NCBI GenBank assembly: GCA_002914805.1
Contig: JXTB01000641.1
Span: 76,548-140,547, forward strand
Source: Parasponia andersonii
Lineage: Eukaryota; Streptophyta; Magnoliopsida; Rosales; Cannabaceae
Length of the DNA: 64,000 bases
Direction of reading: 5' to 3'
The position numbers and the translations under genes are program-made. Positions 1 to 10,900 of the stretch are shown in pieces. Position 1 is the first letter of the stretch; every line of letters begins with the position of its first letter. The notes below the pieces were generated by a model, which saw only the letters and a list, made by a program, of their open reading frames with translations, was not told where the DNA came from and ran no database searches.

Positions 1-1319
1 CCCGACTGGGGGAGAGGGTGCTCTCACAGCTAGCGAGGCGGAGCTGTGTTCCCCAGGCACGGGCAATGCCCAAAGAGAGGGTCCAGCCACAGAGCCAGAG
101 CTAGAGGCACTCTCTTTGAAGAATGTCGAGCTTGTCACCAGCCGTACCTTCACGCAGGTTTGGTCTACTCGGTTGCTTCTATATTTTTCAGCATCCTTGC
201 GAAACGCTGACCCCCTCTTTTTTGTTTAACTTACAGCTGGCCGCCATCTGGTCTTTCTATTCCTCTCGCATCAGGGATTTGTTCGAGGAGCTGAACTCCC
301 GCTCTGCACTGGCCGAGCGCAGTGAGGCCGTCCTCGCCGAGTTGAGTTCTGACTTAGATTTATATTGGAGCCTCGAGGAGGCGAGGGTCAGCAGTGCGGT
401 GGCTCACGCTCTGAGTGTCGAGAGGACCAGGCACGAGGAGCTGGCTGCGAGACTAGTCGAGGCGGAGGCCGACAAACTTGCTCAATCTGAGGCCGCTAGA
501 CTCGCTCAGAACGAGCTAAGGGTCATGGAGCAAGAACTACAGAGCGCGGGGGCAGAGATGGGACTGGCTTTCGTCGCTCGTGATAGGGCTGTTGATGACG
601 CCAAAGAAGCGAGGAAAGCCGAGGTGAAAGCCAAGCTAGAGGCCCACTCTCTGCAGCGAAGACTTGACTGGTCCAATGATATAAATCGATATCTCTTCTT
701 GGATCACAAAAATCTGATGGGCGCTCATGTGGAGATGTCTCGCAAACACAGCGAGGACCTCGCCAGCATTAACACTTTTTTGATCGACTTATCGTAACGG
801 CAAGTGGAGCTCAGGCTGGTGGCGCTGAAGGATAGGCTGGTAGACGTGGAGAAACTAAAAACGAGGTACCAGAGGCAGATGGATGTCCTTTCTGTAGAAA
901 GTTACAGGTCTGGCTGGGAGAATAGAGAGTTCGAAGGCCACGCTGAGGTGGTAACACCAGACCAGTTTGACGAGCAGAAAGGCGTCGAGAGAGACCACTA
1001 TTCCGTCAAGCACTATATGTAGCAGCTTGGGGATGAGATCAGTATTACGTACCCGGTTGACGTGCTGAAGATGCTTACTGCGGAAAAAGATGGGCCTTCT
1101 ACATCTGCCTCTGGTGCCAAAGAGCTTATCCCTATTTTCGGTCCGCCAGATCGAACTTCGGAAGCCCCTGGCGGTCAGCTTGGTCTCGGGGTCTCAACTG
1201 GTCAAGGGTCTGGTGCGGTCATTATATCTAGTGATGAATCTGACCCTGGTACACCACCCTCCACTGGGGTTGGTCCAAGCGCAAGGACTGGCCGCGCTCC
1301 CCTGGCCGGAGGTAATTAG
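1..1319 (+). pseudogene. 3' half of a Tat-type antisense gene (coiled-coil protein), decayed
   Basis: This is the 3' part of the same gene family seen at 59417-62583; the two align through the coiled-coil region and the shared C-terminal tail. An exon reads in frame to 157. A likely GT-AG intron spans 158-236 (79 bp), and the next exon runs 237-1319 in phase 0. The product is rich in Glu, Ala, Lys and Arg with heptad-like spacing (residues coded by about 280-700), so it should form a long coiled coil, followed by a Ser/Asp/Pro-rich tail. Stops at 795-797 (TAA) and 1020-1022 (TAG) break the frame. The relative at 59.4 kb has a stop at the position matching 795, so that lesion or its precursor may be shared. 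The function of such proteins is unknown. The 5' exons lie outside the window. Sequence similarity to the other copy fades at about 1400, where an LTR fragment begins. Confidence 0.6.
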
Positions 1320-1404
1320 AGTCCCTAATTTTGTACATTTGTAAAGTTGACGCTCATTGTAACCCTCCGTATAAATAATGAGAACAGTGCAATTCTCTTT
1401 AGTC

Positions 1405-2480
1405 TGTGAGTGCAGGTTATTTTGGGTATATTAAAAATAGGGCCATTATGCTGCCCGTTTTTCTATAAAAACCTAGTATGCTGATTTTATCGAAAAATCA
1501 GAGTACGATTATTTTCACTCTTCAGTTCTGTATTGCACGTGTCATAGGATCATACATGAGCACCGTGTTAGCATCGTGGGTTTACAGTGTGGCACTGCGT
1601 GCCCTACTGTCAGTGAAAGTCCGTAAACTCGCGCGGGATTTTGTTACTTTTGGTTACCTCTCCATTTGGCAGGTGTAGGCAATTTGGTTGCCCCTCCAGG
1701 TTTGGTAGGCGACATATGGGTGTCCCCTCCGGATATGGGCTTAGGCATCAAGCAGGCTATTAGGCATACTTAGTGCCATCATCCTGGGTTTCCACAGATG
1801 AGAGGATGAGAGCTCATGGGTATGGGTTGATTTGTGTCATGTGCATATGGATTGAATGGTTTTGATTATATTGCTTTTTATATATATATATAGATTTCCG
1901 GTTTGGATTATATATATATATATATATATGTTTTGGACTAAACTAACCATACAGGAATTCCCCATCACTAAAATATTTTCGATCGAGGTAATTGTTTCTC
2001 CTACTCTGTATTTTATGCTCAGTTACCCTACCTTCTTCCTTGGGTGGTATTGAGTGTGATCTCGGCGACCAAGAGGAGTAAGAAGTCATCTGGATTGCAG
2101 TTCATTATCTTGGTAATGCTAGAAGCTTGTTGTAGTGATGTTTGGATTATTTGGACTTTGTAGTAGCATTGAACCAAGATTACTGTTTTCTATTTTGTCT
2201 GTGAACTTTTGTATGTAATTCTGGTATTTGACTTTTGTTGTGGATGATGGTGATACTTGGCCTTTTATATGACTTCGTGATTTTTAATTATTATTCAGCC
2301 TAACGTTTAATGGTGTATACGAACTTTGAAAATGGTTCACGGGATGGAATTCTGATTATTTTATTTAAATGGACCATTTTTATAAAACTAGAACTTTTGA
2401 CACTTTTCAAATAAATCAAGAAATTTCTCACATTTGTGAAATTCTCCTTCTGCCACTGGCGTGGGTTTTGGGTCGTGACA
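1405..2480 (+). repeat. Truncated Tekay-family LTR fragment
   Basis: The segment matches the 3' half of the solo LTR at 53952-55990 in the same orientation and, reverse-complemented, the LTRs at 19429-22365 and 25184-26948. Shared landmarks are the stretch around ttattttgggtata (1415-1430), the AT-dinucleotide tract near 1880-1930 and the LTR end gggtcgtgaca at 2480. The 5' half of the LTR is missing, so no target-site duplication can be tested. A low-complexity (AT)n tract here produces short hydrophobic frames that are not genes. Confidence 0.8.
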
Positions 2481-3505
2481 TTCTTAAACTTCAGTAAATG
2501 TTCTCTTCAAAAGAATTGAACTAACAAATGATTTCACTTGAATTAGAATTTATAACAATTTGAGGATCGAAATGCTAAAATTTGAGTATTGGTTTTGTTT
2601 TAAATTTTACAAATTTACTATTTATTTCTATTTTTAATTAAAATTACTAAAAATCAAGTTCTTATATTTTACGGTGATAACCATGCATCCTCAATTAAAG
2701 CGGTTATAATATTCTTTGTTTTATTAATTAAGTTGTCTTATTTGTTTTAGCTCTTCGTTTACCACTAATAGGGTTTTGTATTTTGGTTAGTACATTTCAG
2801 TTTCTTAAAGTTGACTTCAATCCGTAATTTTTAAGTTTTTTTATGGGAAACTGGGTTATATAAGGGTGGCGTAACTTCCATATATGTATTACATCCTTAG
2901 ATATTACGAATGTCAAGACAAAAAAAATACTTATCTAATATGAACAGAGCAACTTCTTCGAAAGCTCCTTTCATATTTATCAGTCTACGGATCAGAAAGT
3001 AATAACTCTGCTTTGAAAATTTCTTCACCCTTGGTATATGGCTGCTTTCTTACATAACCCGAACTCTTACTTTGCGCACATTATTATAGTGATAAGTCCC
3101 GATCAGCCCACTTCATCTGATATCATGCCAAAACAGAAAGAAAGAGTCATATGCGTGCATTCACAAGGTATACGAAATTTTAACCCATTTGCAAACATTA
3201 TTATCTTCTCATATACTTTGTAACTAATAGTTGATTTACATGTTAAAGTTGAATGGCAAGACAGCATAATAAAAAAAAAAAACTTTTGCATTTTATTGAG
3301 ATGTGCTTCAATTTCAAATGTAATTTACAATAATACAAATATGGTTGGAAAATATAGTCGAATGAACTAATTTGGCCGTTACATAAGTACTTCAAATTAG
3401 CTGGACTATATCTCCCATAATCAAGCATGCTTAACCATAGTAGAGAGAATTATGATGTCAAAAATCTGACTAATAATAATGACCATATCTTTTTGACAAT
3501 CCTAT
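2481..3505. repeat. Dispersed duplicated segment, copy 1 (upstream of the P450)
   Basis: This stretch is closely similar to 57573-58276, starting at ttcttaaacttcagtaaatg and ending near gactaataat. Copy 1 has about 300 extra bases (roughly 2690-3005) absent from copy 2. No convincing coding sequence is present; short frames on either strand are conserved only as DNA. In copy 1 the similarity runs up to the P450 promoter. In copy 2 it stops exactly where a Tat-like LTR starts. Confidence 0.75.
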
Positions 3506-3539
3506 TTCCCAATATGCCTTGATGTTGTCCTTTTAAGTT

Positions 3540-3753
3540 CTTTGAATGATCAGAATATTCTAAGCTTTAATAGTTTTATATTTAATTACGTACCTAAACA
3601 AGTTTCCTCCGAATATAAAAAGAGTTCGTAACACACCATTATGCTTCTTTGAATGATCAGAATATTCTAAGCTTTAATAGTTTTATATTAAATTACGTAC
3701 CTAAACAAGTTTCCTCCGAATATAAAAAAAGTTCGTAACACACCATTATGCAT
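3540..3753. repeat. 107-bp tandem duplication in the P450 promoter
   Basis: Two near-identical units of 107 bp (3540-3646 and 3647-3753) each begin ctttgaatgatcag and each contain a TATA-like tataaaa (3614 and 3721). Copies differ at only a few bases. The array ends about 30 bp before the P450 start codon, so the core promoter is doubled. Confidence 0.9.
3721..3727 (+). promoter_or_regulatory. Probable TATA box of the P450 gene
   Basis: The sequence tataaaa lies 64 bp upstream of the ATG at 3785, a normal plant spacing for a short leader. An identical motif at 3614 lies in the upstream duplicate unit. Confidence 0.55.
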
Positions 3754-3784
3754 TACCAATATTTTTCTTTCTCAGTAGCCAGCC

Positions 3785-5305
3785 ATGGATTTCTTCTCTG
3801 CAGTATCATTCTTCTTCCTTTTTTTACTTTCTCTATATGTCTACCTTCATTTTCACACCATCCCTAACAAAAGGTCAATCCGTACTGGTTTCAAAATCTA
3901 TCCTATAGTCGGAACCCTACCGGGATTCTTAAAAAACCGTCATAGATTACTTGAATGGTTCACCGAAACCTTGATCAAAACTCCAACAAACACCGCCGTG
4001 CTGCGACGTCCCGGCAGTGTCTATGCCGTCACCACGGCGAATCCGCTAAACGTGGAACACATGCTGAAGACAAACTTTGAGAACTACCCGAAAGGAGACG
4101 GATTCATCATTGTTCTCCGTGATTTTCTCGGCCGAGGAATCTTCAACTCCGACGGCGAGCTCTGGAAGGTGCAACGCAAGACTGCGAGCTACGAGTTCAA
4201 CACGAAATCGCTGAGAAACTTTGCCATGGAAAACGTTGTCGTTGAGCTCGAAACGAGATTAATTCCAGCCCTAGAGAAGGCCTCCGAAACGGACCGAGTT
4301 ATGGATTTACAAGATGTTTTGGAGCGTTTTGCTTTCGATAATGTTTGCAAGTTGGCTTTCGATGTTGATCCGGGTTGTCTAGGCGGAGACGGAACCGCTG
4401 GAGCTGAGTTCATGCAGGCTTTTGAGGATGCCGCGATGCTTAGCTCCGGCAGGTTCAGGTACTCTTTTCCTTACTTTTGGAAGGTCAAGAGGTTCCTGAA
4501 CGTTGGCACGGAGCGGCGGTTGAGAGAATCAATCTCCACCGTTCACGAATTCGCAGACAACATAATAAGGTCAAGAATGGAATCTAGGCTTGAACAAACA
4601 GAAGATCTTTTGTCCCGCTTCGTCGGAAACGAGTATGATAAATCGCCTGAGTTTCTCCGCGACATTGTTATCAGCTTTATTCTCGCTGGGCGAGACACAA
4701 CGTCTTCGGCTTTAACGTGGTTCTTCTGGCTCTTGTCATCTAGACCAGAGATCCAAGAGAACATCTTGAAAGAGCTCGAAACAACTCGGCTTCAAAATAG
4801 GAAAAATATGGGCGAAACATTTAGTTTCGGTGAACTCCGTAACTTGCAGTATCTACACGCTGCTCTTTCGGAGTCCATGAGACTTTATCCACCTGTACCA
4901 GTCGATACAAAAGTGTGCCAAAATGACGACGTTTTGCCGGATGGGACATTTGTAGGGAAAGACTGGCTCGTAACTTATCATACCTTCGCTATGGGAAGAA
5001 TGGAGAAAATTTGGGGCAAGGATTGTTGGGAGTTTCGGCCCGAGAGGTGGCTTAAAGATGGCGTTTTCCATCAAGAAAGTCCCTTTTGGTATCCAATCTT
5101 TCATGCCGGTCCGAGAATTTGTCTCGGGAAAGATATGGCTTATATTCAGATGAAGTCCATAGCAGCCTCGTTGATTGAGAGGTTTGAGATTGACGTACTG
5201 AATAAGGACACGTTTCCGGGGTATATACAATCTTTGACTCTAAGAATGAAAGGTGGTTTGCCTATTAGGGTAAGGCGAAGACGAATTTTTGGTACGCCAA
5301 ATTGA
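3785..5305 (+). CDS. Cytochrome P450, CYP94 family (fatty-acid / jasmonoyl-amino-acid omega-oxidase type)
   Basis: An intronless frame of 506 residues, the usual length for plant P450s. An N-terminal hydrophobic anchor (residues about 3-22) should hold it on the ER membrane. Visible motifs are the oxygen-binding I-helix AGRDTTS (301-307), the K-helix ESMR (363-366), FRPERW (417-422) and the heme loop FHAGPRICLG with the axial Cys at 446. The string FHAGPRICLGKDMA followed by QMK, together with NSDGELWKVQRK (121-132), is typical of CYP94. Known members hydroxylate fatty acids at the omega end or oxidise jasmonoyl-isoleucine; which reaction applies here cannot be told from sequence. The ATG at 3785 is chosen because it precedes the anchor and follows a TATA box by 64 bp. 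The frame has no lesion and the gene looks functional. It is the only clear host gene in the window. Confidence 0.9.
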   Translation: MDFFSAVSFFFLFLLSLYVYLHFHTIPNKRSIRTGFKIYPIVGTLPGFLKNRHRLLEWFTETLIKTPTNTAVLRRPGSVYAVTTANPLNVEHMLKTNFENYPKGDGFIIVLRDFLGRGIFNSDGELWKVQRKTASYEFNTKSLRNFAMENVVVELETRLIPALEKASETDRVMDLQDVLERFAFDNVCKLAFDVDPGCLGGDGTAGAEFMQAFEDAAMLSSGRFRYSFPYFWKVKRFLNVGTERRLRESISTVHEFADNIIRSRMESRLEQTEDLLSRFVGNEYDKSPEFLRDIVISFILAGRDTTSSALTWFFWLLSSRPEIQENILKELETTRLQNRKNMGETFSFGELRNLQYLHAALSESMRLYPPVPVDTKVCQNDDVLPDGTFVGKDWLVTYHTFAMGRMEKIWGKDCWEFRPERWLKDGVFHQESPFWYPIFHAGPRICLGKDMAYIQMKSIAASLIERFEIDVLNKDTFPGYIQSLTLRMKGGLPIRVRRRRIFGTPN

Positions 5306-5811
5306 TAGTTAAAGAAAAAATGCGATACTTAATTACCAGCAAATTGCAATAAATGTTGTCCTTTCTATGTGTCATTAAGCTTAGCAATTAGTAAAATAAT
5401 TTCCTCTTGAGGTTGTTCCAAGCTTACAAATGTATGAGTTGTTGGAAATGTTTCAATGTTGGTTTTTAAAAAAATGTCATTCTAATCGTACGATACAGTC
5501 AATCGGCAGGAAAGGCTCTAATTTTTCTCTAAATCGTAACCAATAGATATGTTCTATTGGGCTGTTTTGGTAATTTTATCTGTGCTTGGTGTAAAAATCT
5601 TAGGTGATCTTCCTAATAAAACTAATGACTCCTTTTTCAGAAAGACATAAAAGATTAAATAAGTTTTAAAGAGAATTCATTCCCAAATGACTTTTGCATC
5701 ATAAAAGACTTTAAAAGCGATGCCAAGAGACCTCGTGTATTAACGTTGGAACCAACTAGACACAGGTTGGTAAACTCATGGATAACAATAGATATAACTT
5801 CAAATTATATA
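5306..5811. other. 3' flank of the P450 gene
   Basis: AT-rich sequence after the P450 stop codon, without a second gene. An aataaa near 5349 (in gcaataaatg) could serve as a poly(A) signal. The stretch is repeated at about 6232-6758. Confidence 0.5.
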
Positions 5812-5812
5812 N
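5812..5812. other. Single-N contig join with duplicated flank
   Basis: One N separates sequence ending gatataacttcaaattatata from sequence that restarts at ttatccacctgtaccag, which already occurs at 4885. The right-hand block 5813-6758 re-reads 4885-5811 with a few substitutions and a roughly 20-bp indel. This is what unmerged overlapping contig ends, probably two alleles, would produce. Confidence 0.8.
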
Positions 5813-6235
5813 TTATCCACCTGTACCAGTCGATACAAAAGTGTGCCAAAATGACGACGTTTTGCCGGATGGGACATTTGTAGGGAAAGACTGGCTCGTA
5901 ACTTATCATACCTTCGCTATGGGAAGAATGGAGAAAATTTGGGGCAAGGATTGTTGGGAGTTTCGGCCCGAGAGGTGGCTTAAAGATGGCGTTTTCCATC
6001 AAGAAAGTCCCTTTTGGTATCCAATCTTTCATGCCGGTCCGAGAATTTGTCTCGGGAAAGATATGGCTTATATTCAGATGAAGTCCATAGCAGCCTCGTT
6101 GATTGAGAGGTTTGAGATTAACGTACTGAATAAGGACACGTTTCCGGGGTATATACAATCTTTGACTCTAAGAATGAAAGGTGGTTTGCCTATTAGGGTA
6201 AGGCGAAGACGAATTTTTGGTACGCCAAATTGATA
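5813..6235 (+). pseudogene. Second copy of the CYP94 3' end (residues about 369-506), probably an assembly duplicate
   Basis: The block encodes the C-terminal 138 residues of the P450 at 3785-5305, including FRPERW and the heme loop. One visible amino-acid change is Asp to Asn at the position matching residue 470. No 5' gene part exists: the in-frame ATG at 5778 belongs to the 3' flank of the first copy and reads across the N, so that frame is chimeric. The copy continues into the same 3' flank as the first gene, to about 6758. If real, it is a truncated tandem duplicate; a false duplication is more likely. Confidence 0.7.
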
Positions 6236-6758
6236 GTTAAAGAAAAAATGCGATACTTAATTACCCGCAAAATGCAATAAATGTTTTCTTTTCTATGTGT
6301 CATGAAGCTTAGCAATTAGTAAAATAACGTCCTCTTGAGGTTGTTCCAAGCTTACAAATGTATGAGTTGTTGGAAATGTTTCAATGTTGTTTAAAAAAAA
6401 ATGTCATTCTAATCGTACGATAAAGTCAATCGGCAGGAAAGGCTCTAATTTTTCTCTAAATCGTAACCAAATAAAAAGTCACTATTGATACATATTTTCT
6501 ATTGGGCTGTTTTGGTAATTTCATCTGTGCTTAGTGTAAAAATCTTAGATGATCTTCCTAATAAAACTAATGACTCCTTTTTCAGAAAGACATAAAAGAT
6601 TAAATAAGTTCTAAAGAGAATTCATTCCCAAATTACTTTTGCATTCTAAAAGACTTTAAAAGCGATGCTAGGAGACCTCGTGTATTAATGTTGGAACCAA
6701 CTAGACACAAGTTGGTAAACTCATGGATAATAATAGATATAACTTAAAATTATATATA

Positions 6759-7114
6759 AAAATAAATGACATATTTAAAATAGAATTCGAATTCTATTTT
6801 ACAAATTTAAAAATTGATAAAATAATTCTATCAATTTTTTATATAAAAATTAATTTCTGAATTTATAAAATAAAATTTGAATCTTACACAAATATGTTAG
6901 AAATTTCTCTAAAATTTATGGCCATCTTTTTTTCTGCTCACGCAAGGCCAGGAGATTACAAGCTCACTTGAAACTTTAAGATATAAAAAGTATGGTGACG
7001 ATGACAACCTAATTTGGTGAGGCGTATACTAGGTTATTCTCTCCGTTTGATTGATTGTCAAATTTGGAGGAGAAAAATTTGAAAGGAAACGTTTCTAATT
7101 ACCATGTTGTAACA
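6759..7114. other. AT-rich spacer, no gene seen
   Basis: Low-complexity AT-rich DNA between the repeated P450 3' flank and the Tat element. No coding frame or recognisable repeat was found. It ends at the target site CCAAT of the retrotransposon. Confidence 0.6.
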
Positions 7115-7119
7115 CCAAT

Positions 7120-7855
7120 TGTTGTGCGGTCTAAAATCCTAAGGTCGCATAAGGATTATATGCGACCTCTTCCGTGATGGTTATATACGACCTCCTCCGT
7201 GATGGTTATATGCGACCTCTTCCACAGGTTTTGTGCGACCTTCTCCGTGTAGTTTGCCTTGACAAACAGGAAACCTATAAGGAGAAGGAAACACATAAAT
7301 GCCATAAAGAAAACCTACAAGAAGAGGTAGACAAGTAAACGCTATGGAAGAAACCTACAAGGAAAGGGAAACTGAAGACTCCTATTTATGATTAACTAGT
7401 TATCCGTTTTGAATAGTTATCCAATTATATTGTATGTTACCCAATTGTATAGTTACCCGTTTATACAATTAGGATCCTAGAGACATAAGGAACCTAGGGG
7501 CATAAGGTTACCTTTATCTATATAAAGGGGGCTCTATGTTCCGAAGAAGAATAAGTGACAGAGAATAGAAGTCAGAGCAAATTCAAGCTTAGAGTATTCC
7601 AAACTTTGGGTAGTCTAAGTCTTTGGTATTCTTCAATAGCTTTCAGCCTTTTCGATTTCCAAACAAGATTGTAACCTTGAGTGTTCATTATTATTCATAA
7701 AATAGTGAGAAAACAGTGGACGTAGGCTCATCTTTTTTGGGGCTGAACCACTATAAATCCCTCTCTCCTTATTTGCTTTGATTACTACTTCAATTCACAC
7801 AAGCCACATCTCTTAATTATTTATAAATTTATTGTTGATAAAACCTCCATCAACA
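7120..7855 (+). repeat. 5' LTR of the Tat element
   Basis: A 736-bp repeat matching 17545-18280, starting TGTTGTGCGG and ending CCATCAACA. It contains three to four internal copies of a roughly 30-bp motif built on atgcgacctcttccgtgatgg (about 7157-7245). A TATA box tatataaa near 7520 probably drives the genomic transcript. The bases after 7855 (attggcgctcgaaggagg) should be the primer-binding site; I do not assign the tRNA. Confidence 0.93.
7520..7527 (+). promoter_or_regulatory. TATA box in the 5' LTR
   Basis: The sequence tatataaa is followed by a GGGGGCTC stretch and is repeated at the matching place in the 3' LTR (about 17944). It is the only strong TATA motif in the LTR and should set the start of the sense RNA about 30 bp downstream. 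Confidence 0.6.
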
Positions 7856-7916
7856 ATTGGCGCTCGAAGGAGGGCTATTCCGGCAGAAAAATTTGTCAAA
7901 TTCCACCTTTTCAATA

Positions 7917-10900
7917 ATGGCAAACACTAGAAACACTACCAGAGCCGCCGGGACTAGCCAAAATCAACCTCAGAGTACTACTGTTACACAGGCGACCCCC
8001 GCTCCGGATCAGCCTACTATGACAGCAACAGAGAACCTATCCCAGAGACAGGATCGTATGGAGGAAGCGCTCGTGAACCTTTAGCAAGTCACTAACTAGA
8101 TCAATGATACTCTGCGACGACTTGTTGAAGGGCAGATGGTGACCCCACTACAACATGAACGTCCTAAAGAACGTCCGGCTCAATTACCTGAGAAGGGGAT
8201 ACAGATTCCCGAGACGAGAAGACGCGACCAGCCAAAAACTCAGCAGGAGCATCATGAAGAACGCATCTCCAAAGGGAAAGGCAAGGTCGCAGACTTGCCT
8301 CCAGAATCTCGTATGGAGAGTTCAAGTACGAACTGAGGTCGTACACAACCTTCTCGCAAATCCACTAACAACCAGGATCACTTGAGCAGTGAACAGGGAC
8401 GATCATCGAGGAGTGTCTTCGAACGAATCAGCAGGGAGTCAAGACAAGATCCTGCAGACCTAAGACAGTATCTGGAGCGACGACATGGTCATGATTAATC
8501 TGTATCGCACCATAGCGACCACAGCCGATCTCGTCGCACCATGCCACTAGATTCCTCTCATAGGTCGCAGAAAACTCTACCAGACTAGCCCGCTGCGTAA
8601 CAGGATAACGAACAAGGATCGCTTATACCACCGGCGAGGAATGATGCTTTCCCTCTGAACGTCGACGTTCACAATTTAAGGATCGCATTAGATGCACTTG
8701 CTAGATGGGACGATGAGCTCGCTGATGGGTATCGCCAGTCGCCTTTCAGCGAGGAGGTTCGAGCTGCAGCCCTTCCCACCGAATTCAGACTTCCCACCAT
8801 CAATACTTTTGATAGAAAGACTGATCCACAGGACCATATGGGTCACTTCAGCGACTTGATGGAACTTCATCGAGTAAGTGATCATGCGCGCTACAGATGT
8901 TTCGCTGTAACACTCTCTGGAGCGGCAAAGAAGTGGTTCCGAGGACTCAAACCCGGTTCGATTTCGTCCTGGCAACAACTACAAACGGCATTCTTAAGAC
9001 AATTTCAGGCCGCGAAGAATTTCACTGTTCTGCTTGTCAGTTTGTCCGCAATCCGGCAAGGTCCAGAGGAGACTCTACGGTCTTACCTCAATCGATTCAC
9101 CACAGAGCTAGCGAAGGTCAACAACCCCCCTGAAGGAGGAGTTCTTACTCTTATGATGGCTGGGGTGCGACTAGATACAAAACTCTGGGAGGAATTGCTT
9201 GAACGAGAATGTAGGACTCTCGAAGACTTCTACCGAAGAGTCGGTCGACATCTAAGGTTAGAATCTTTACGTGAAAATCTTCAAAAGACCAAAAAAGGAG
9301 GAAAGACAGATGCAGCAAAGGTTGCGGTCATCACCGACAACAGCGGCAATAAGAAAGGCAAGAGGAATAATGAACAGGCCAACGAGAATCAGCCCAGGCC
9401 TAAAAGGCAGGAGACTTCAAAGGCTCCCATGAGGTTCAACAATCACACCAAGTTAAACGCTCCTATAGATCATATCTATGCGGTCACAAACCAAAAGGAG
9501 CGATACCGTCAACCGGGACCGATGAAGCGAGATAGGGCAAAACGTGACCCCAACAAGTTCTGCCGGTATCACAATGATATTGGGCATGATACTAATGATT
9601 GCTTTGCCCTGAAGGATGAAATTGAAAGGCTGATCAGAGGGGGACGATTGCGGCAGTATACCAGGCAGAGCGATGAAAGGCGAGGAGAAGACCAACAGCG
9701 ACCTCCAGAAATTCAGCGTGAGGTGCGAACTATTTTTGGAGGGCCACATGTTGGAGGAGATTCCAAGCGAGCACAGGATAGATACGCACGAGAAGCTCGA
9801 TAGCAGCCATTGACCAACGTCATGCACCTTGATCAGCGACCACGCAAGCTTCAGCGAGTACCGGAAATGGATATTACCTTCACAGAGCAAGATGCAAGGG
9901 AAGTCCATTATCCGCATAACGACGCGCTGGTCGTAAAAATTAACTATGGAAGCACGCAGTTATGGCGAGTATTGGTCGACAACGGAAGTGCTGTGGATAT
10001 CCTATACTTCGATGCCTTCAAGAAGATGGGATTAAATGAGAGCAACCTGAAGCCCGCCACCACTCCACTCTACGGTTTTACTGGAGATAGCCTGATGCCT
10101 ATGGGCATGATTGAACTGATGGTCAGTGTTGGGACCTTCCCGAGGGTTTCATCAATAATGACCCAGTTTTTGGTAGTAGATTGCCCATCTACCTTTAACG
10201 CTGTCCTGGGAAGACCAACATTAAGGGAACTTCGAGCTGTCACCTCGATCTATCATCTAATGATGAAGTTCCCAACCCAACATGGTGTAGGCGAGGTGCG
10301 AGGAAACCAGTATGATGCGAGGACTTCCTACAACAACTCGCTGAAACTCGCAGCAAAAGATGCAATGTCCCGCATAATGATGGTCCACCTGCTGGATCAA
10401 GCGTCAATCGTGGCACCAGATCAAGCGTCAATCGTGGCAGCGGATGAAGCGTCAATCATGGCAGCGGATCAAGCGTCAATCGTGGTCGCAGATGAAGCGT
10501 CAATCGTGGCAGCGGATCAAGCGTCAATCGTGGTCGCAGATGAAGCGTCAATCGTGGCAGCGGATCAAGCGTCAATCGTGGTCACAGATGAAGCGTCAAT
10601 CGAAACGACCAGTGAAGACTTCGATCCTCGAGAAATCGACGAAGTCAAAACCGGACCCGTTGAAAACCTGGAAGATATATCATTCGATCTGTCTTCCAGG
10701 ACATTGAAGATTGGAGCGGAGGTTCGCGGACCTGTGCGAGCTTCGTTGATCGCTTTTCTGAGAGCTAATCTGGATGTCTTTGCATGGCGGCATTCGGATA
10801 TGGTAGGGATTGATTCAAGGATCATATCCCACCACCTCAACATAGATCCGTCCAAAAAACCTGTGCGACAAAAGAGAAGGGCCATGAATCCAGAACGTTA

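Noticed and set aside
123..236. Start of an apparent 224-codon gene at 123
   Set aside because: The first 38 codons read through an intron (158-236); the homologous copy at 61.4 kb shows that coding similarity enters from an upstream exon instead.
4189..5230. Three minus-strand frames inside the P450 gene
   Set aside because: They are shadows of the intact coding strand, with no domain or codon signal of their own.
5778..6233. A 151-codon frame that looks like a short P450 gene
   Set aside because: Its first codons come from the 3' flank of the first gene copy and it crosses the N at 5812; it is a chimera of a join, not a gene.
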